Shown here in pieces: positions 1 through 6,675 of a stretch of 9,874 nt of DNA. The DNA is from an uncultured Bacilli bacterium. GTDB taxonomy: Bacteria > Bacillota_I > Bacilli_A > RF39 > UBA660. Where the stretch lies: the NCBI GenBank assembly GCA_947589725.1, contig CANQCQ010000027.1, positions 1-9,874 of the forward strand, written 5' to 3'. A program made the translations under genes and the position numbers. The notes below the pieces were generated by a model. The model was not told where the DNA came from, did not search any database, and worked only from the letters and a program-made list of their open reading frames with translations. The number at the start of each line of letters is the position of its first letter. The first letter of the stretch is position 1.

Positions 1-33
1 TTTCCATTATTATTACGATAATCCCTATTATTA

Positions 34-62
34 ATTTTATATTAAATAATAAATTTATTCAA
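34..62 (-). promoter_or_regulatory. Possible promoter for a gene beyond the left edge
   Basis: TTGAAT (62-57), a 17-nt spacer and TAAAAT (39-34) on the minus strand, downstream of the presumed dcw terminator. The region is almost pure A/T, so chance matches are common. No start codon with a good ribosome site is visible before the window ends. Confidence 0.3.
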
Positions 63-69
63 TAATTAT

Positions 70-95
70 AAAAAAATTGTCTACTTATTTACAAT
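70..95 (-). terminator. Possible weak intrinsic terminator of the dcw operon
   Basis: ATTGT (95-91) pairs with ACAAT (80-76) across a 10-nt loop on the minus strand and is followed by seven T (76-70), just 5 nt after the last gene's stop. The stem is short and A/T-rich, so efficiency is doubtful. Confidence 0.35.
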
Positions 96-100
96 AATAA

Positions 101-622
101 TTATTCGTCTTTAGAACTAGCTATAACAGATAAATTATAGGGAACTACTTTAGTACCACTATCATTACCTTCTAAATAAGTAGCAACTACTTTTAAAGTA
201 GTTTTTTCTCCCGGAGATAGAACTTTATCAGATAAATCTGTCTTAGTAATTTTAACAGAATTAATAAAGCTTTGAGATGTTGTATCATTTAGATAAGATT
301 TTACATCTATTATTTTAGCTTCAATCGTTCCTCTATTTTCAATAGTAATATTATAAGCTAATTCATCTTGAGGATTATTTAAAGTAAAGTCCATTGATAA
401 GGTATGTTGTTGATCTTTAAGATGATGTTTACAAGTTGGAGTACTACTACCTCCTTTAACTGAGGTATATTCTTCTACATTAGTAAATACAACATTAAAA
501 GATTCTTTTTTATTTTTTAATCTTGTAATTCTTAAAGATAATACTGAATATCCGATAGCCATAAATATAATGGTTATACATAATAAAACAATAATTAAAT
601 TTCTAATACTAATTTTCTTCAT
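101..622 (-). CDS. Membrane-anchored or secreted protein with a beta-rich (Ig-like) domain, unknown function
   Basis: 173 residues from the ATG at 622, preceded by AAGGAGA that overlaps the stop of the PBP gene (gap 9 nt), so it is the last gene of the dcw operon. Residues 1-7 are basic and 8-28 strongly hydrophobic, ending in IGYSVLSLRI: an N-terminal anchor or signal peptide with the rest outside. Residues about 43-168 look like a beta-sandwich, with ENRGTIEAKIIDVKS (95-109), TLNNPQDELAYNITI (80-94) and LSPGEKTTLKVVATY (135-149). These resemble the strands of conserved-repeat or camelysin/TasA-like Ig folds. One Cys (C64) lies in a loop with two His (CKHH). I recognise no named family and no catalytic motif. 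Its placement after the septal PBP hints at a role at the envelope, but that is inference. Confidence 0.8.
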   Translation of the reverse strand: MKKISIRNLIIVLLCITIIFMAIGYSVLSLRITRLKNKKESFNVVFTNVEEYTSVKGGSSTPTCKHHLKDQQHTLSMDFTLNNPQDELAYNITIENRGTIEAKIIDVKSYLNDTTSQSFINSVKITKTDLSDKVLSPGEKTTLKVVATYLEGNDSGTKVVPYNLSVIASSKDE

Positions 623-631
623 ACATTCTCC

Positions 632-2773
632 TTATTCAGTAAATTTTGGATTCAAGGTCAAGGTTATTTCTTGGCCTTGTGTTATAGGAACTCCCGGAGC
701 AATTGATTGACTTGTAACATAACCAATTCCATCTAAATTAACTTTTAACCCTAATTCTTCTAAAATAGATTTAGAAACTTTGGAAGATAAGCCATAGACA
801 TCAGGTATCAATAGAGTTTGATCATTTGTAATTAAATACATTGTGTCTTTATTTGTAAGGAGAGTATTAGCAGATGGTGTTTGTTTAATAACTTTATTTC
901 CATTTCCTATTACAACATAATTAATACCTTGAGAGTCTAAATTTGTTTTAGCTATTTCTGTTGATTTATTTATGAAGCTTTCTGCTTGATAATCTTTTAC
1001 TTCTATTGTTGATGGTTTAGTATCATCATTTCCATAATATTTTGATATGTTATGAACAACTTCTTTTACAACATTTGATATTGATTTTTGAGCACCAGCT
1101 GTAGGTTTTTTTACAGCAGCATATATTATTATTTGAGGATTGCTTTTTGGATATATTCCTGAAAAAGATGAAATAACATTTTCTTCTCCACTTAAATATC
1201 CTCCTGATTTTTCATCGGCAATTTGGCTGGTTCCTGTTTTTCCAATTAATTCACCACCATCTATTCGATATCCACTTCCTGTATTTCCTATTCCATTAAC
1301 ACAATCATCCATTAAAGTAAGTATTTTATTTACTGTATTTGAAGAGGCAACTCTTTCTATTTCATCTTTTTTATTTTCTAGTATTACTTCTCCAGTTTCT
1401 GGATTAACTATTTTACTTACTATATAAGGTCTTATTAACATGCCATCATTTGTTAGAGATGTCATTGCTTGAATCATTTGAATTGGAGTTATTGTAATTC
1501 CTTGTCCAAATCCAGCATTATAGATTTCTGTTTCATATTTAAATTCTAGATCACCTTTAGCCTCATTAGGTAAACTAACTCTTGTCTTTTTCCCAAAACC
1601 TAATAATTTTAAATATTGTCTTAGCATTAAACTATTCATATGACGATTTATTATATTAATTACTCCAACGTTACTACTTAGAGCATAACCTTTATCAAAA
1701 GTAATTGTTCCCCAACCACTTCTTTGCCAGTCACCTATTACGGTTCCATCTGTTGTTGTAAATGTTCCAGATTCATAAGTTTCATTTCCATCATAAACTC
1801 CATTTTCCATAGCAGCCATGTATGTAAATGTTTTCATAGTACTACCCGGTTCATAAGGAGCAGCTACCAAAAGATCTAAGTAATTTTCTATATTTCTTAT
1901 ATTCGGATCAAAAGAAGGACTATTAGCAGTTCCTAAAATAGCTCCCGTTTTAGCATCCGCAACAGTAATGTGAAACCAATCCCAATTATAAGCTTGATGT
2001 GAATTTTTTATAGCTTGTTCAATATAGAATTGAATATTACTATCTATAGTAAGATAGATATCACTTCCTTGAATAGCCTCTTTTCTAATAACTGGTGTAT
2101 TAGCTATCTTATAACCTTTTAAATCTTTTTGATATTTTTCAAAACCATCTTCACCAGATAATAAATCATTATAATATTTTTCTATTCCCATTTCTCCATT
2201 GATATTGCCATCATCATCAGTTTTAGCATAACCAATAGTATAAGATGCAAAATCCCCCTTAGGATAATATCTCTTAAAACTTTCTGTAAAACCAATTCCC
2301 GGAAGATTTAAATCATCTATTTTTTGCTTTGTAATTTCACTTAATCCTTTTCCAGCTTTACCAAATTCAGTTTGTTTTAGACCATCTTTATCCTTATTTA
2401 GTCTATATAAAATATCTTCATAAGACATATCTATTACTGTTGCCAACATTTTAGCTGTATATTCTTTATCAACTACATGTTGAGGATTACTTTCTTTGAT
2501 AGTTCTTGATGGATCAAGATAAGCTATTAAAGTATAAGAAGAAACTGTTTGAACTAAAATATCATTATTAGAAGAATAAATTGTTCCTCTCTTAGCTTTT
2601 ATAGTTGTTGTTCTAGTTGTTCTTTGAGATTTTAATTCTTTTAAATTAATTCCATCTATTTCATCAGATAAAGCTAATTGTATTAATCTAAGTATTATTA
2701 GGACAAACAAAAAAAGAGCAACAAATATAGATATAATACCGTATTGTATATTATTTTTCCTTTTCTTGCTCAA
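632..2773 (-). CDS. Class B penicillin-binding protein with two PASTA domains (septal transpeptidase, PBP2B/PBP2x type)
   Basis: 713 residues. The start is TTG at 2773: an in-frame TGA lies 3 codons upstream, and AGGATGTGA sits just before, so no other start is available nearby. A membrane anchor (about 11-35) precedes a dimerisation/pedestal region (RGTIYSSN at 62-69). The transpeptidase domain (about 265-575) has all three active-site motifs: S311-TMK, SSN (366-368) and KTGT (512-515). Two PASTA domains follow (about 593-650 and 652-710), as in B. subtilis PBP2B and pneumococcal PBP2x. Such enzymes cross-link peptidoglycan at the division septum with FtsW and the FtsL complex. The gene lies 27 nt after ftsL. 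The following gene's Shine-Dalgarno overlaps its TAA stop. murE, mraY and other usual dcw genes do not follow. Confidence 0.95.
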   Translation of the reverse strand: MSKKRKNNIQYGIISIFVALFLFVLIILRLIQLALSDEIDGINLKELKSQRTTRTTTIKAKRGTIYSSNNDILVQTVSSYTLIAYLDPSRTIKESNPQHVVDKEYTAKMLATVIDMSYEDILYRLNKDKDGLKQTEFGKAGKGLSEITKQKIDDLNLPGIGFTESFKRYYPKGDFASYTIGYAKTDDDGNINGEMGIEKYYNDLLSGEDGFEKYQKDLKGYKIANTPVIRKEAIQGSDIYLTIDSNIQFYIEQAIKNSHQAYNWDWFHITVADAKTGAILGTANSPSFDPNIRNIENYLDLLVAAPYEPGSTMKTFTYMAAMENGVYDGNETYESGTFTTTDGTVIGDWQRSGWGTITFDKGYALSSNVGVINIINRHMNSLMLRQYLKLLGFGKKTRVSLPNEAKGDLEFKYETEIYNAGFGQGITITPIQMIQAMTSLTNDGMLIRPYIVSKIVNPETGEVILENKKDEIERVASSNTVNKILTLMDDCVNGIGNTGSGYRIDGGELIGKTGTSQIADEKSGGYLSGEENVISSFSGIYPKSNPQIIIYAAVKKPTAGAQKSISNVVKEVVHNISKYYGNDDTKPSTIEVKDYQAESFINKSTEIAKTNLDSQGINYVVIGNGNKVIKQTPSANTLLTNKDTMYLITNDQTLLIPDVYGLSSKVSKSILEELGLKVNLDGIGYVTSQSIAPGVPITQGQEITLTLNPKFTE
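653..679. repeat. Imperfect 10-bp inverted repeat near the 3' end of the PBP gene
   Basis: CAAGGTCAAG (653-662) and CTTGGCCTTG (670-679) pair with one mismatch across a 7-nt loop. It lies about 20 nt before the PBP stop and the next ribosome binding site. It is inside coding sequence of the second PASTA domain and has no U-tract, so termination is unlikely; an mRNA stem is possible. Confidence 0.5.
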
Positions 2774-2800
2774 TTTGAATCACATCCTATTGACTAATAA

Positions 2801-3130
2801 CTAATTGTTATCTTTTGAAATATCATCCTCAGTTATAGTCTTAATATTATCATTATTATAACTCAAGCCTTGTTCTTCTGCAACCTCTTGTATCTTAGTT
2901 AGAGAGGCTAATTCATTAATTTCCATATTAAGACTTTCATTAGTTTTCTTTTGTTCTTCTATTTCCTTTTTTTCTTTTTCTACTTCAAAATTTATTTCTG
3001 ATAAAGTTGCTTGAGAAAAAACTAAAGAAACAGGAGATAATACCAATATTAAAATAACTAAAACATAAATTAGTTTTGAATTTTTATTAGTTCTTTTAAC
3101 TTTATTTCTTACTTGAGTTTTCTTTTTCAT
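2801..3130 (-). CDS. ftsL: Cell division protein FtsL
   Basis: 109 residues from the ATG at 3130, which follows AGGTGA (3141-3136). An in-frame GTG at 3139 lies inside that Shine-Dalgarno and is less likely. The layout is that of FtsL: a basic cytoplasmic start (KKKTQVRNKVKRTNKNSK), a single membrane span at about 19-38, then a heptad-rich coiled coil at about 42-85 (EINFEVEKEKKEIEEQKK) and an acidic tail. FtsL pairs with DivIC/FtsB and FtsQ/DivIB in the septal divisome and helps activate septal wall synthesis. Sequence conservation is low in this family, so the call relies on topology, size and its position between rsmH and the PBP. Confidence 0.88.
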   Translation of the reverse strand: MKKKTQVRNKVKRTNKNSKLIYVLVILILVLSPVSLVFSQATLSEINFEVEKEKKEIEEQKKTNESLNMEINELASLTKIQEVAEEQGLSYNNDNIKTITEDDISKDNN

Positions 3131-3145
3131 ATAAATCACCTATTT

Positions 3146-4078
3146 TTATTTTATTTTTTCTATAACTCGAAGTTTGGCGCTTCTTGCTCGAGGATTATTA
3201 TTTAATTCCTCTTCGCTTGGTTCTATAGCTTTATTTACTACTAGTTTAAAACTAGGTAAATATTCATCAGGTATTTGTGGTAGACCTTTTACTTTATCAT
3301 CAATTTTTGTTAATTCTTTAAAATAATTTTTAACTATTTTATCTTCTAGAGAATGAAATGTTATTACTGCAATTCTTCCTCCAACATTTAGCATATCTTT
3401 AGCTTGTTCTAGTGCAGGAGGAATTACTTCTAACTCTTTATTAACTTCTATTCTAATTGCTTGAAATATTTGACGAGCTGGATGTTTATCTAATCTAAAC
3501 TTTAGAGGAACAGCTGACTTTATTATTTCAACTAATTCTAAAGTTGTTTCTATAGGTTTATTTTTTCTATATTCTACGATCTTTTTAGCAATGTTATTTG
3601 AAAACTTATCTTCACCATATTTAAAAAATATTTTAGATAGATCTTCTTTACTATAATAATTTACTACATCATAAGCACTTAGTTTTTGTTCAGTATCCAT
3701 ACGCATATCAAGTTTAGCATCTTCATGATATGAGAATCCTCTTTCTTTCTCATCCAATTGAGGAGAAGAAACACCTAAGTCAAATAAAAATCCATCTACT
3801 TTTTCTACTCCGAGAGAATTTAATTTTTCTTTCAAATAAACAAAATTACTTTTTATGATAGTGAAGTTAGTACCAATCTTTGATAATCGATTGGTACTAT
3901 GCCGAATTGCTTCACTATCTTGGTCAAAGGCGAATAAGAACCCCTTCTTAACTTTTGCCAATATTTTGCTGCTATGTCCTCCATAACCTAATGTGCAATC
4001 TACTATTACACTATCTTCTTTGATATTTAATGAAGAAATTGACTCTTCTAGTAAAACACTTATATGTTTTTCCTTCAT
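3146..4078 (-). CDS. rsmH: 16S rRNA (cytosine1402-N4)-methyltransferase RsmH
   Basis: 310 residues, the usual family length. It transfers a methyl group from SAM to N4 of C1402 in the decoding centre of 16S rRNA. Seen in order: HISVLLEE (5-12), the SAM-binding loop VDCTLGYGGHS (26-36), acidic FDQD (51-54), FDLGVSSPQLD (99-109), RGFSYHEDAKLDMRMD (113-128), HPARQIFQAIRIEVNKEL (199-216), ITFHSLED (239-246) and the C-terminal NPRARSAKLRV (295-305). All key motifs are intact. It follows mraZ with a 4-nt overlap and precedes ftsL by 15 nt, the standard order of the dcw cluster. Codons 54-74 carry an unusually strong nested inverted repeat, reported separately, without disturbing conserved residues. 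Confidence 0.97.
   Translation of the reverse strand: MKEKHISVLLEESISSLNIKEDSVIVDCTLGYGGHSSKILAKVKKGFLFAFDQDSEAIRHSTNRLSKIGTNFTIIKSNFVYLKEKLNSLGVEKVDGFLFDLGVSSPQLDEKERGFSYHEDAKLDMRMDTEQKLSAYDVVNYYSKEDLSKIFFKYGEDKFSNNIAKKIVEYRKNKPIETTLELVEIIKSAVPLKFRLDKHPARQIFQAIRIEVNKELEVIPPALEQAKDMLNVGGRIAVITFHSLEDKIVKNYFKELTKIDDKVKGLPQIPDEYLPSFKLVVNKAIEPSEEELNNNPRARSAKLRVIEKIK
3857..3919. repeat. Nested inverted repeat inside rsmH (10-bp outer and 11-bp inner stem)
   Basis: The outer arms are GATAGTGAAG at 3857-3866 and CTTCACTATC at 3910-3919. The inner arms are TAGTACCAATC at 3868-3878 and GATTGGTACTA at 3889-3899, with a 10-nt loop (3879-3888). Both stems are perfect. They are separated by 1 nt on one side and 10 nt on the other, so one bulged hairpin of 21 bp forms. 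It spans exactly 21 codons of rsmH (residues 54-74). Confidence 0.85.
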
Positions 4079-4512
4079 AAAATCACACTTTCGTTAAATA
4101 AATTTTCAGCTATATCAGACATGTTCTCAAATGCAGAATCCATAAAAGTATTCCAATTCTCAATAGCCCAGATTTCTAATCTGTTTCCTACACCAACTAT
4201 TACGCATTCCTTAGCAATGTTAGCATAAGAAAGTTGTGGGGAGGTAATATTTACACGGCCTTGAGGATCAAATTCTGCCACAGTAGCGCCTGATAGAAAA
4301 AATCTTGTAAATTCTCGGGCGTCTTTTTTAGTAAATGGTAAGGATTCTAACTTTTTAGTAATGTCTTTCCAACTATCTAGAGAATATACATATAAACAAT
4401 GCTCAATACCTCTAGTAATTACAAAACTTTTGCCTAACTCATTACGATATTTAGAAGGAATAATAAGTCTTCCCTTTTCATCTATCGAATGATGATATTC
4501 TCCTGTAAACAT
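4075..4512 (-). CDS. mraZ: Transcriptional regulator MraZ
   Basis: 145 residues from the ATG at 4512, which follows GTGGGGGA; this gives the canonical start MFTGEYHHSIDEKGRLIIPS. A start 11 codons upstream (4545) is possible on paper but would lie in the operator and adds residues the family lacks. MraZ is a DNA-binding ring-forming protein with two SpoVT/AbrB-like halves, seen here as DEKGRLIIP (11-19) and DPQGRVNI (82-89). The conserved linker TKKDAREFTRFFLSGA (61-76) and the strand ECVIVGVGNRLEIW (102-115) are also present. It represses or tunes the dcw operon it heads through the TGG repeats upstream. Its TGA stop overlaps the rsmH start (ATGA), implying coupled translation. Confidence 0.95.
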   Translation of the reverse strand: MFTGEYHHSIDEKGRLIIPSKYRNELGKSFVITRGIEHCLYVYSLDSWKDITKKLESLPFTKKDAREFTRFFLSGATVAEFDPQGRVNITSPQLSYANIAKECVIVGVGNRLEIWAIENWNTFMDSAFENMSDIAENLFNESVIL

Positions 4513-4519
4513 AAAAATC

Positions 4520-4546
4520 CCCCACATTTTACCATCATTTACCACT
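4520..4546 (-). promoter_or_regulatory. MraZ boxes: three 10-nt-spaced TGG repeats
   Basis: On the minus strand AGTGGTAA, GATGGTAA and TGTGGGGG place TGG at exactly 10-nt intervals (TGG beginning at 4544, 4534 and 4524). E. coli MraZ binds three TGGGN repeats separated by 5 nt (period 10) upstream of its own gene, so this is very likely the autoregulatory operator. It sits from about +6 to +30 of the predicted transcript. The last repeat also forms the GGGGGA ribosome binding site of mraZ, so binding could block both transcription and, indirectly, expression. Confidence 0.75.
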
Positions 4547-4556
4547 GCTTACCTAT

Positions 4557-4586
4557 AATATAACTAATTATTAGATATCTTGTAAA
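4557..4586 (-). promoter_or_regulatory. Probable sigma-A promoter of the mraZ operon
   Basis: TTTACA (4586-4581), an 18-nt spacer and TATATT (4562-4557) on the minus strand predict a start near 4550, about 40 nt before mraZ. The spacer is 1 nt longer than ideal and the region is AT-rich, so alternative -10 boxes such as TATTAT are possible. Confidence 0.55.
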
Positions 4587-4626
4587 TATTAGAAATTTAA
4601 TTTAATAAATTTTTACATTTTTTTTA

Positions 4627-4656
4627 CAAAAAAAATCCCTCATAAAAAGGGATTTA
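4627..4656 (-). terminator. Intrinsic terminator after thrS
   Basis: AAATCCCT (4655-4648) pairs with AGGGATTT (4640-4633) across a 7-nt loop, and the stem runs into a tract of eight T on the minus strand (4635-4628). It lies 7 nt after the thrS stop and separates the thrS unit from the mraZ operon. Confidence 0.93.
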
Positions 4657-4662
4657 AAATTA

Positions 4663-6426
4663 TTATTTTCTTAATTGTTTATTCTTTATTTCTTCTTTTA
4701 TTAAGTTTATGAATTCTTCAATACTAATTGTTGTTGTATCTTTACTATTAAATAATCTATAACTTATAGATTTACTTTCTTTTTCTTTATCTCCAAGTAC
4801 TAATGTATATGGTATTTTAGCTGTTTGAGCTTCTCTTAGACGATATCCTACTTTTTCATTTCTATCATCTAGTTCTACTCTTATATTGTTTTCTTTTAAT
4901 AATTCATAAATTTCTTTTGCATAGTCTCCTTGATATTCTGGATTTACTGGAATAACTTTTACTTGTACAGGAGAAAGCCAAGTTGGAAATGCTCCTTTTG
5001 TCTCTTCTAACAAGAAAGCTATAAATCTATCAAGAGAACCTAGTATTGCTCTATGAATTACTACAGGACGAACTTTTTCTCCAGATTCATCTATATAAGT
5101 TAATTCAAATCTTTCTGGTAATTGATAATCAAGTTGAATAGTAGATAAAGTTACATCATGACCTATAGCAGATTTTACTTGTACATCAAGCTTTGGTCCA
5201 TAGAAAGCAGCTTCTCCTTCTGCTTCATAGTAATCCGCTCCTACACTTTCTAATACTTCTCTTAATTCTTGTTCAGATTTTGACCATAATTCATCATTAC
5301 CGAAATATTTTTTTGTATCATTTTTATCTCTTAGAGATAATCTAAAACTATAGTCTTTAAAACCAAAATCTTTATAAACATCTAATATTAAATCAATAAC
5401 TGCTTTAAATTCTTGCTTTATTTGATCTGGTCTACAGAAAATATGAGAATCATTTTGAGTAAATGCTCTTGTTCTTTCAATTCCACATACTGCTCCACTT
5501 GCTTCATATCTAAAGTCATTAGCAATTTCGGCAATCTTGATAGGAAGATCTTTATATGAATGAAGGGCATTTTTATACATCATCATATGATGTGGACAGT
5601 TCATTGGACGTAGTACATAAGCTTCATCATCTAATTCCATTGCTGGGAACATATCTTCTTTATAATGATCCCAATGTCCTGAAGTTTTATATAATTCAAC
5701 ATTTCCTAAAGATGGAGTCATTACATGTTGATAGCCTAAAGCAATTTCTTTATCTGTAATGTAATCAACTAATGTACGTCTTACAATAAATCCATTAGGA
5801 AGCCACATAGGAAGACCTTTACCTACTAAATCTGCAAACATAAATATACCAAGATCTTTACCTAGTTTTCTATGATCTCTTTCTTTAGCTTCTTCAAGTT
5901 CTTGTAAATGATTTTGTAAGTCTTCTTCTGTTTCAAAACATACTCCATATATTCTTTGAAGCATTTTATTTTTAGAATCACCTTTCCAGTATGCACCAGA
6001 TGTTTTTAATAATTTAAAGTGTTTTAATTCCTTAACTGTATCTAAGTGAGGTCCTCTACATAAATCTGTAAAATCTCCTTGTGTGTAGCAACTAATTACT
6101 GTTTCATTTTCATCCATTCTAGATATTAAATCAATTTTATATGGATCATTTTTAAATTGTTCTAAGGCTTCTTGTTTAGAAATTTCATGTCTTACTATTC
6201 TTTTACCATCTTTAGCAATTTTTTTCATTTCTTTTTCTATTTTAGGTAAATCTTCTTCAGTAATTGTTGTATCTCCTAAATCTATATCATAGTAGAATCC
6301 TTCTTCTATAACTGGACCTACCCAAAATAGGGCTTTAGGATATAAATGTTTTACTGCTTGTGCCAAAAGATGAGCACAAGAGTGATTCATTATACTTAAT
6401 CTTTCATCTTCTTTTATGTTAATCAT
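4663..6426 (-). CDS. thrS: Threonyl-tRNA synthetase lacking the N-terminal TGS domain
   Basis: 587 residues; typical bacterial ThrRS is about 640. It charges tRNA-Thr in the cytoplasm. The protein starts directly at the editing domain: HSCAH (15-19) and DLCRGPHL (C123, H127) are the four editing-site residues that clear Ser-tRNA-Thr. The class II core spans about 200-485, with zinc ligands C277 (NCPHH), H328 (NDSHIF) and H459 (VIHRAI), motif 2 around R306 (FRYEASG), and motif 3 as RAILGSLDRFIAFL (459-472). The anticodon-binding domain is about 486-585. The roughly 60-residue TGS domain is absent. The ATG at 6426 has GGAGGA at 6441-6436, and tandem TAA stops in the same frame lie only 7 codons upstream, so no extension is hidden by a wrong start. 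It overlaps the 67-aa ORF by ATGA, is controlled by the T-box, and ends at a strong terminator. Confidence 0.96.
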   Translation of the reverse strand: MINIKEDERLSIMNHSCAHLLAQAVKHLYPKALFWVGPVIEEGFYYDIDLGDTTITEEDLPKIEKEMKKIAKDGKRIVRHEISKQEALEQFKNDPYKIDLISRMDENETVISCYTQGDFTDLCRGPHLDTVKELKHFKLLKTSGAYWKGDSKNKMLQRIYGVCFETEEDLQNHLQELEEAKERDHRKLGKDLGIFMFADLVGKGLPMWLPNGFIVRRTLVDYITDKEIALGYQHVMTPSLGNVELYKTSGHWDHYKEDMFPAMELDDEAYVLRPMNCPHHMMMYKNALHSYKDLPIKIAEIANDFRYEASGAVCGIERTRAFTQNDSHIFCRPDQIKQEFKAVIDLILDVYKDFGFKDYSFRLSLRDKNDTKKYFGNDELWSKSEQELREVLESVGADYYEAEGEAAFYGPKLDVQVKSAIGHDVTLSTIQLDYQLPERFELTYIDESGEKVRPVVIHRAILGSLDRFIAFLLEETKGAFPTWLSPVQVKVIPVNPEYQGDYAKEIYELLKENNIRVELDDRNEKVGYRLREAQTAKIPYTLVLGDKEKESKSISYRLFNSKDTTTISIEEFINLIKEEIKNKQLRK

Positions 6427-6626
6427 TTTGTATTTCCTCCAATATTATTAATGCTTTCATCTTCTTTTTTATTTTCATTTAGCATGGTATTAATCGTACT
6501 TTGTTTATATGTGGTCTCTAACGTTTTAATTTGCTTAGAAATATCTTTACGCTTTTCTTCATCACGTTCAAATAATTCTTGAAATTTTAATGTTCCATAT
6601 TTTTCTCTAAATTCTTCTTCTGTCAT
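6423..6626 (-). CDS. 67-aa hypothetical protein between the T-box and thrS
   Basis: The start is ATG at 6626, set by AAGGAGGT (6640-6633) at 6-nt spacing. An upstream in-frame ATG at 6692 would make 89 residues, but those extra codons lie in the T-box antiterminator and terminator and have no ribosome site. The protein begins MTEEEFREKYGTLKFQELFE and is highly charged, with a likely amphipathic or coiled-coil helix at about 13-42 and a polar tail rich in Asn, Glu and Lys. There is no membrane segment, no Cys and no Trp. I do not recognise a family. Its TGA stop overlaps the thrS start (ATGA), and the thrS Shine-Dalgarno GGAGGA lies inside its last codons. Translation of the two is therefore probably coupled, and both are under threonine T-box control. 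It could be a partner of the synthetase or only a translational leader; the sequence does not decide. Confidence 0.72.
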   Translation of the reverse strand: MTEEEFREKYGTLKFQELFERDEEKRKDISKQIKTLETTYKQSTINTMLNENKKEDESINNIGGNTK

Positions 6627-6647
6627 AAAAATACCTCCTTTAATATA

Positions 6648-6675
6648 CAAAAAAACTCCTATAAATATAGGAGTG
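6648..6675 (-). terminator. T-box regulated intrinsic terminator
   Basis: ACTCCTAT (6674-6667) pairs with ATAGGAGT (6662-6655) across a 4-nt loop and is followed by seven U residues (6655-6649). Its upstream arm contains the CAC and UCCU segments needed by the antiterminator, so the two folds exclude each other. This is the OFF state when tRNA-Thr is charged. Confidence 0.92.

Noticed and set aside
1..6. ATG at 6-4 on the minus strand as the start of the next gene
   Set aside because: Only two codons are visible, and the nearest AGGG is about 16 nt away, too far for a ribosome site.
1140..1427. Plus-strand 95-aa open frame
   Set aside because: Antisense to the transpeptidase domain of the PBP gene, with no ribosome site; a shadow of the real gene.
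2801..3139. GTG start of ftsL at 3139
   Set aside because: The GTG is part of the AGGTGA Shine-Dalgarno that serves the ATG at 3130.
4075..4545. Longer mraZ start giving 156 residues
   Set aside because: The extra 11 residues are encoded by the MraZ boxes and precede the canonical MFTGEY start, which has its own GGGGGA site.
5574..5593. Short repeat of CATCATCATATGATG in thrS
   Set aside because: It encodes the conserved HHMMM after the zinc cysteine; the symmetry follows from His and Met codons.
5556..5759. Plus-strand 67-aa open frame
   Set aside because: Antisense to the conserved catalytic core of thrS; composition and lack of signals mark it as a shadow.
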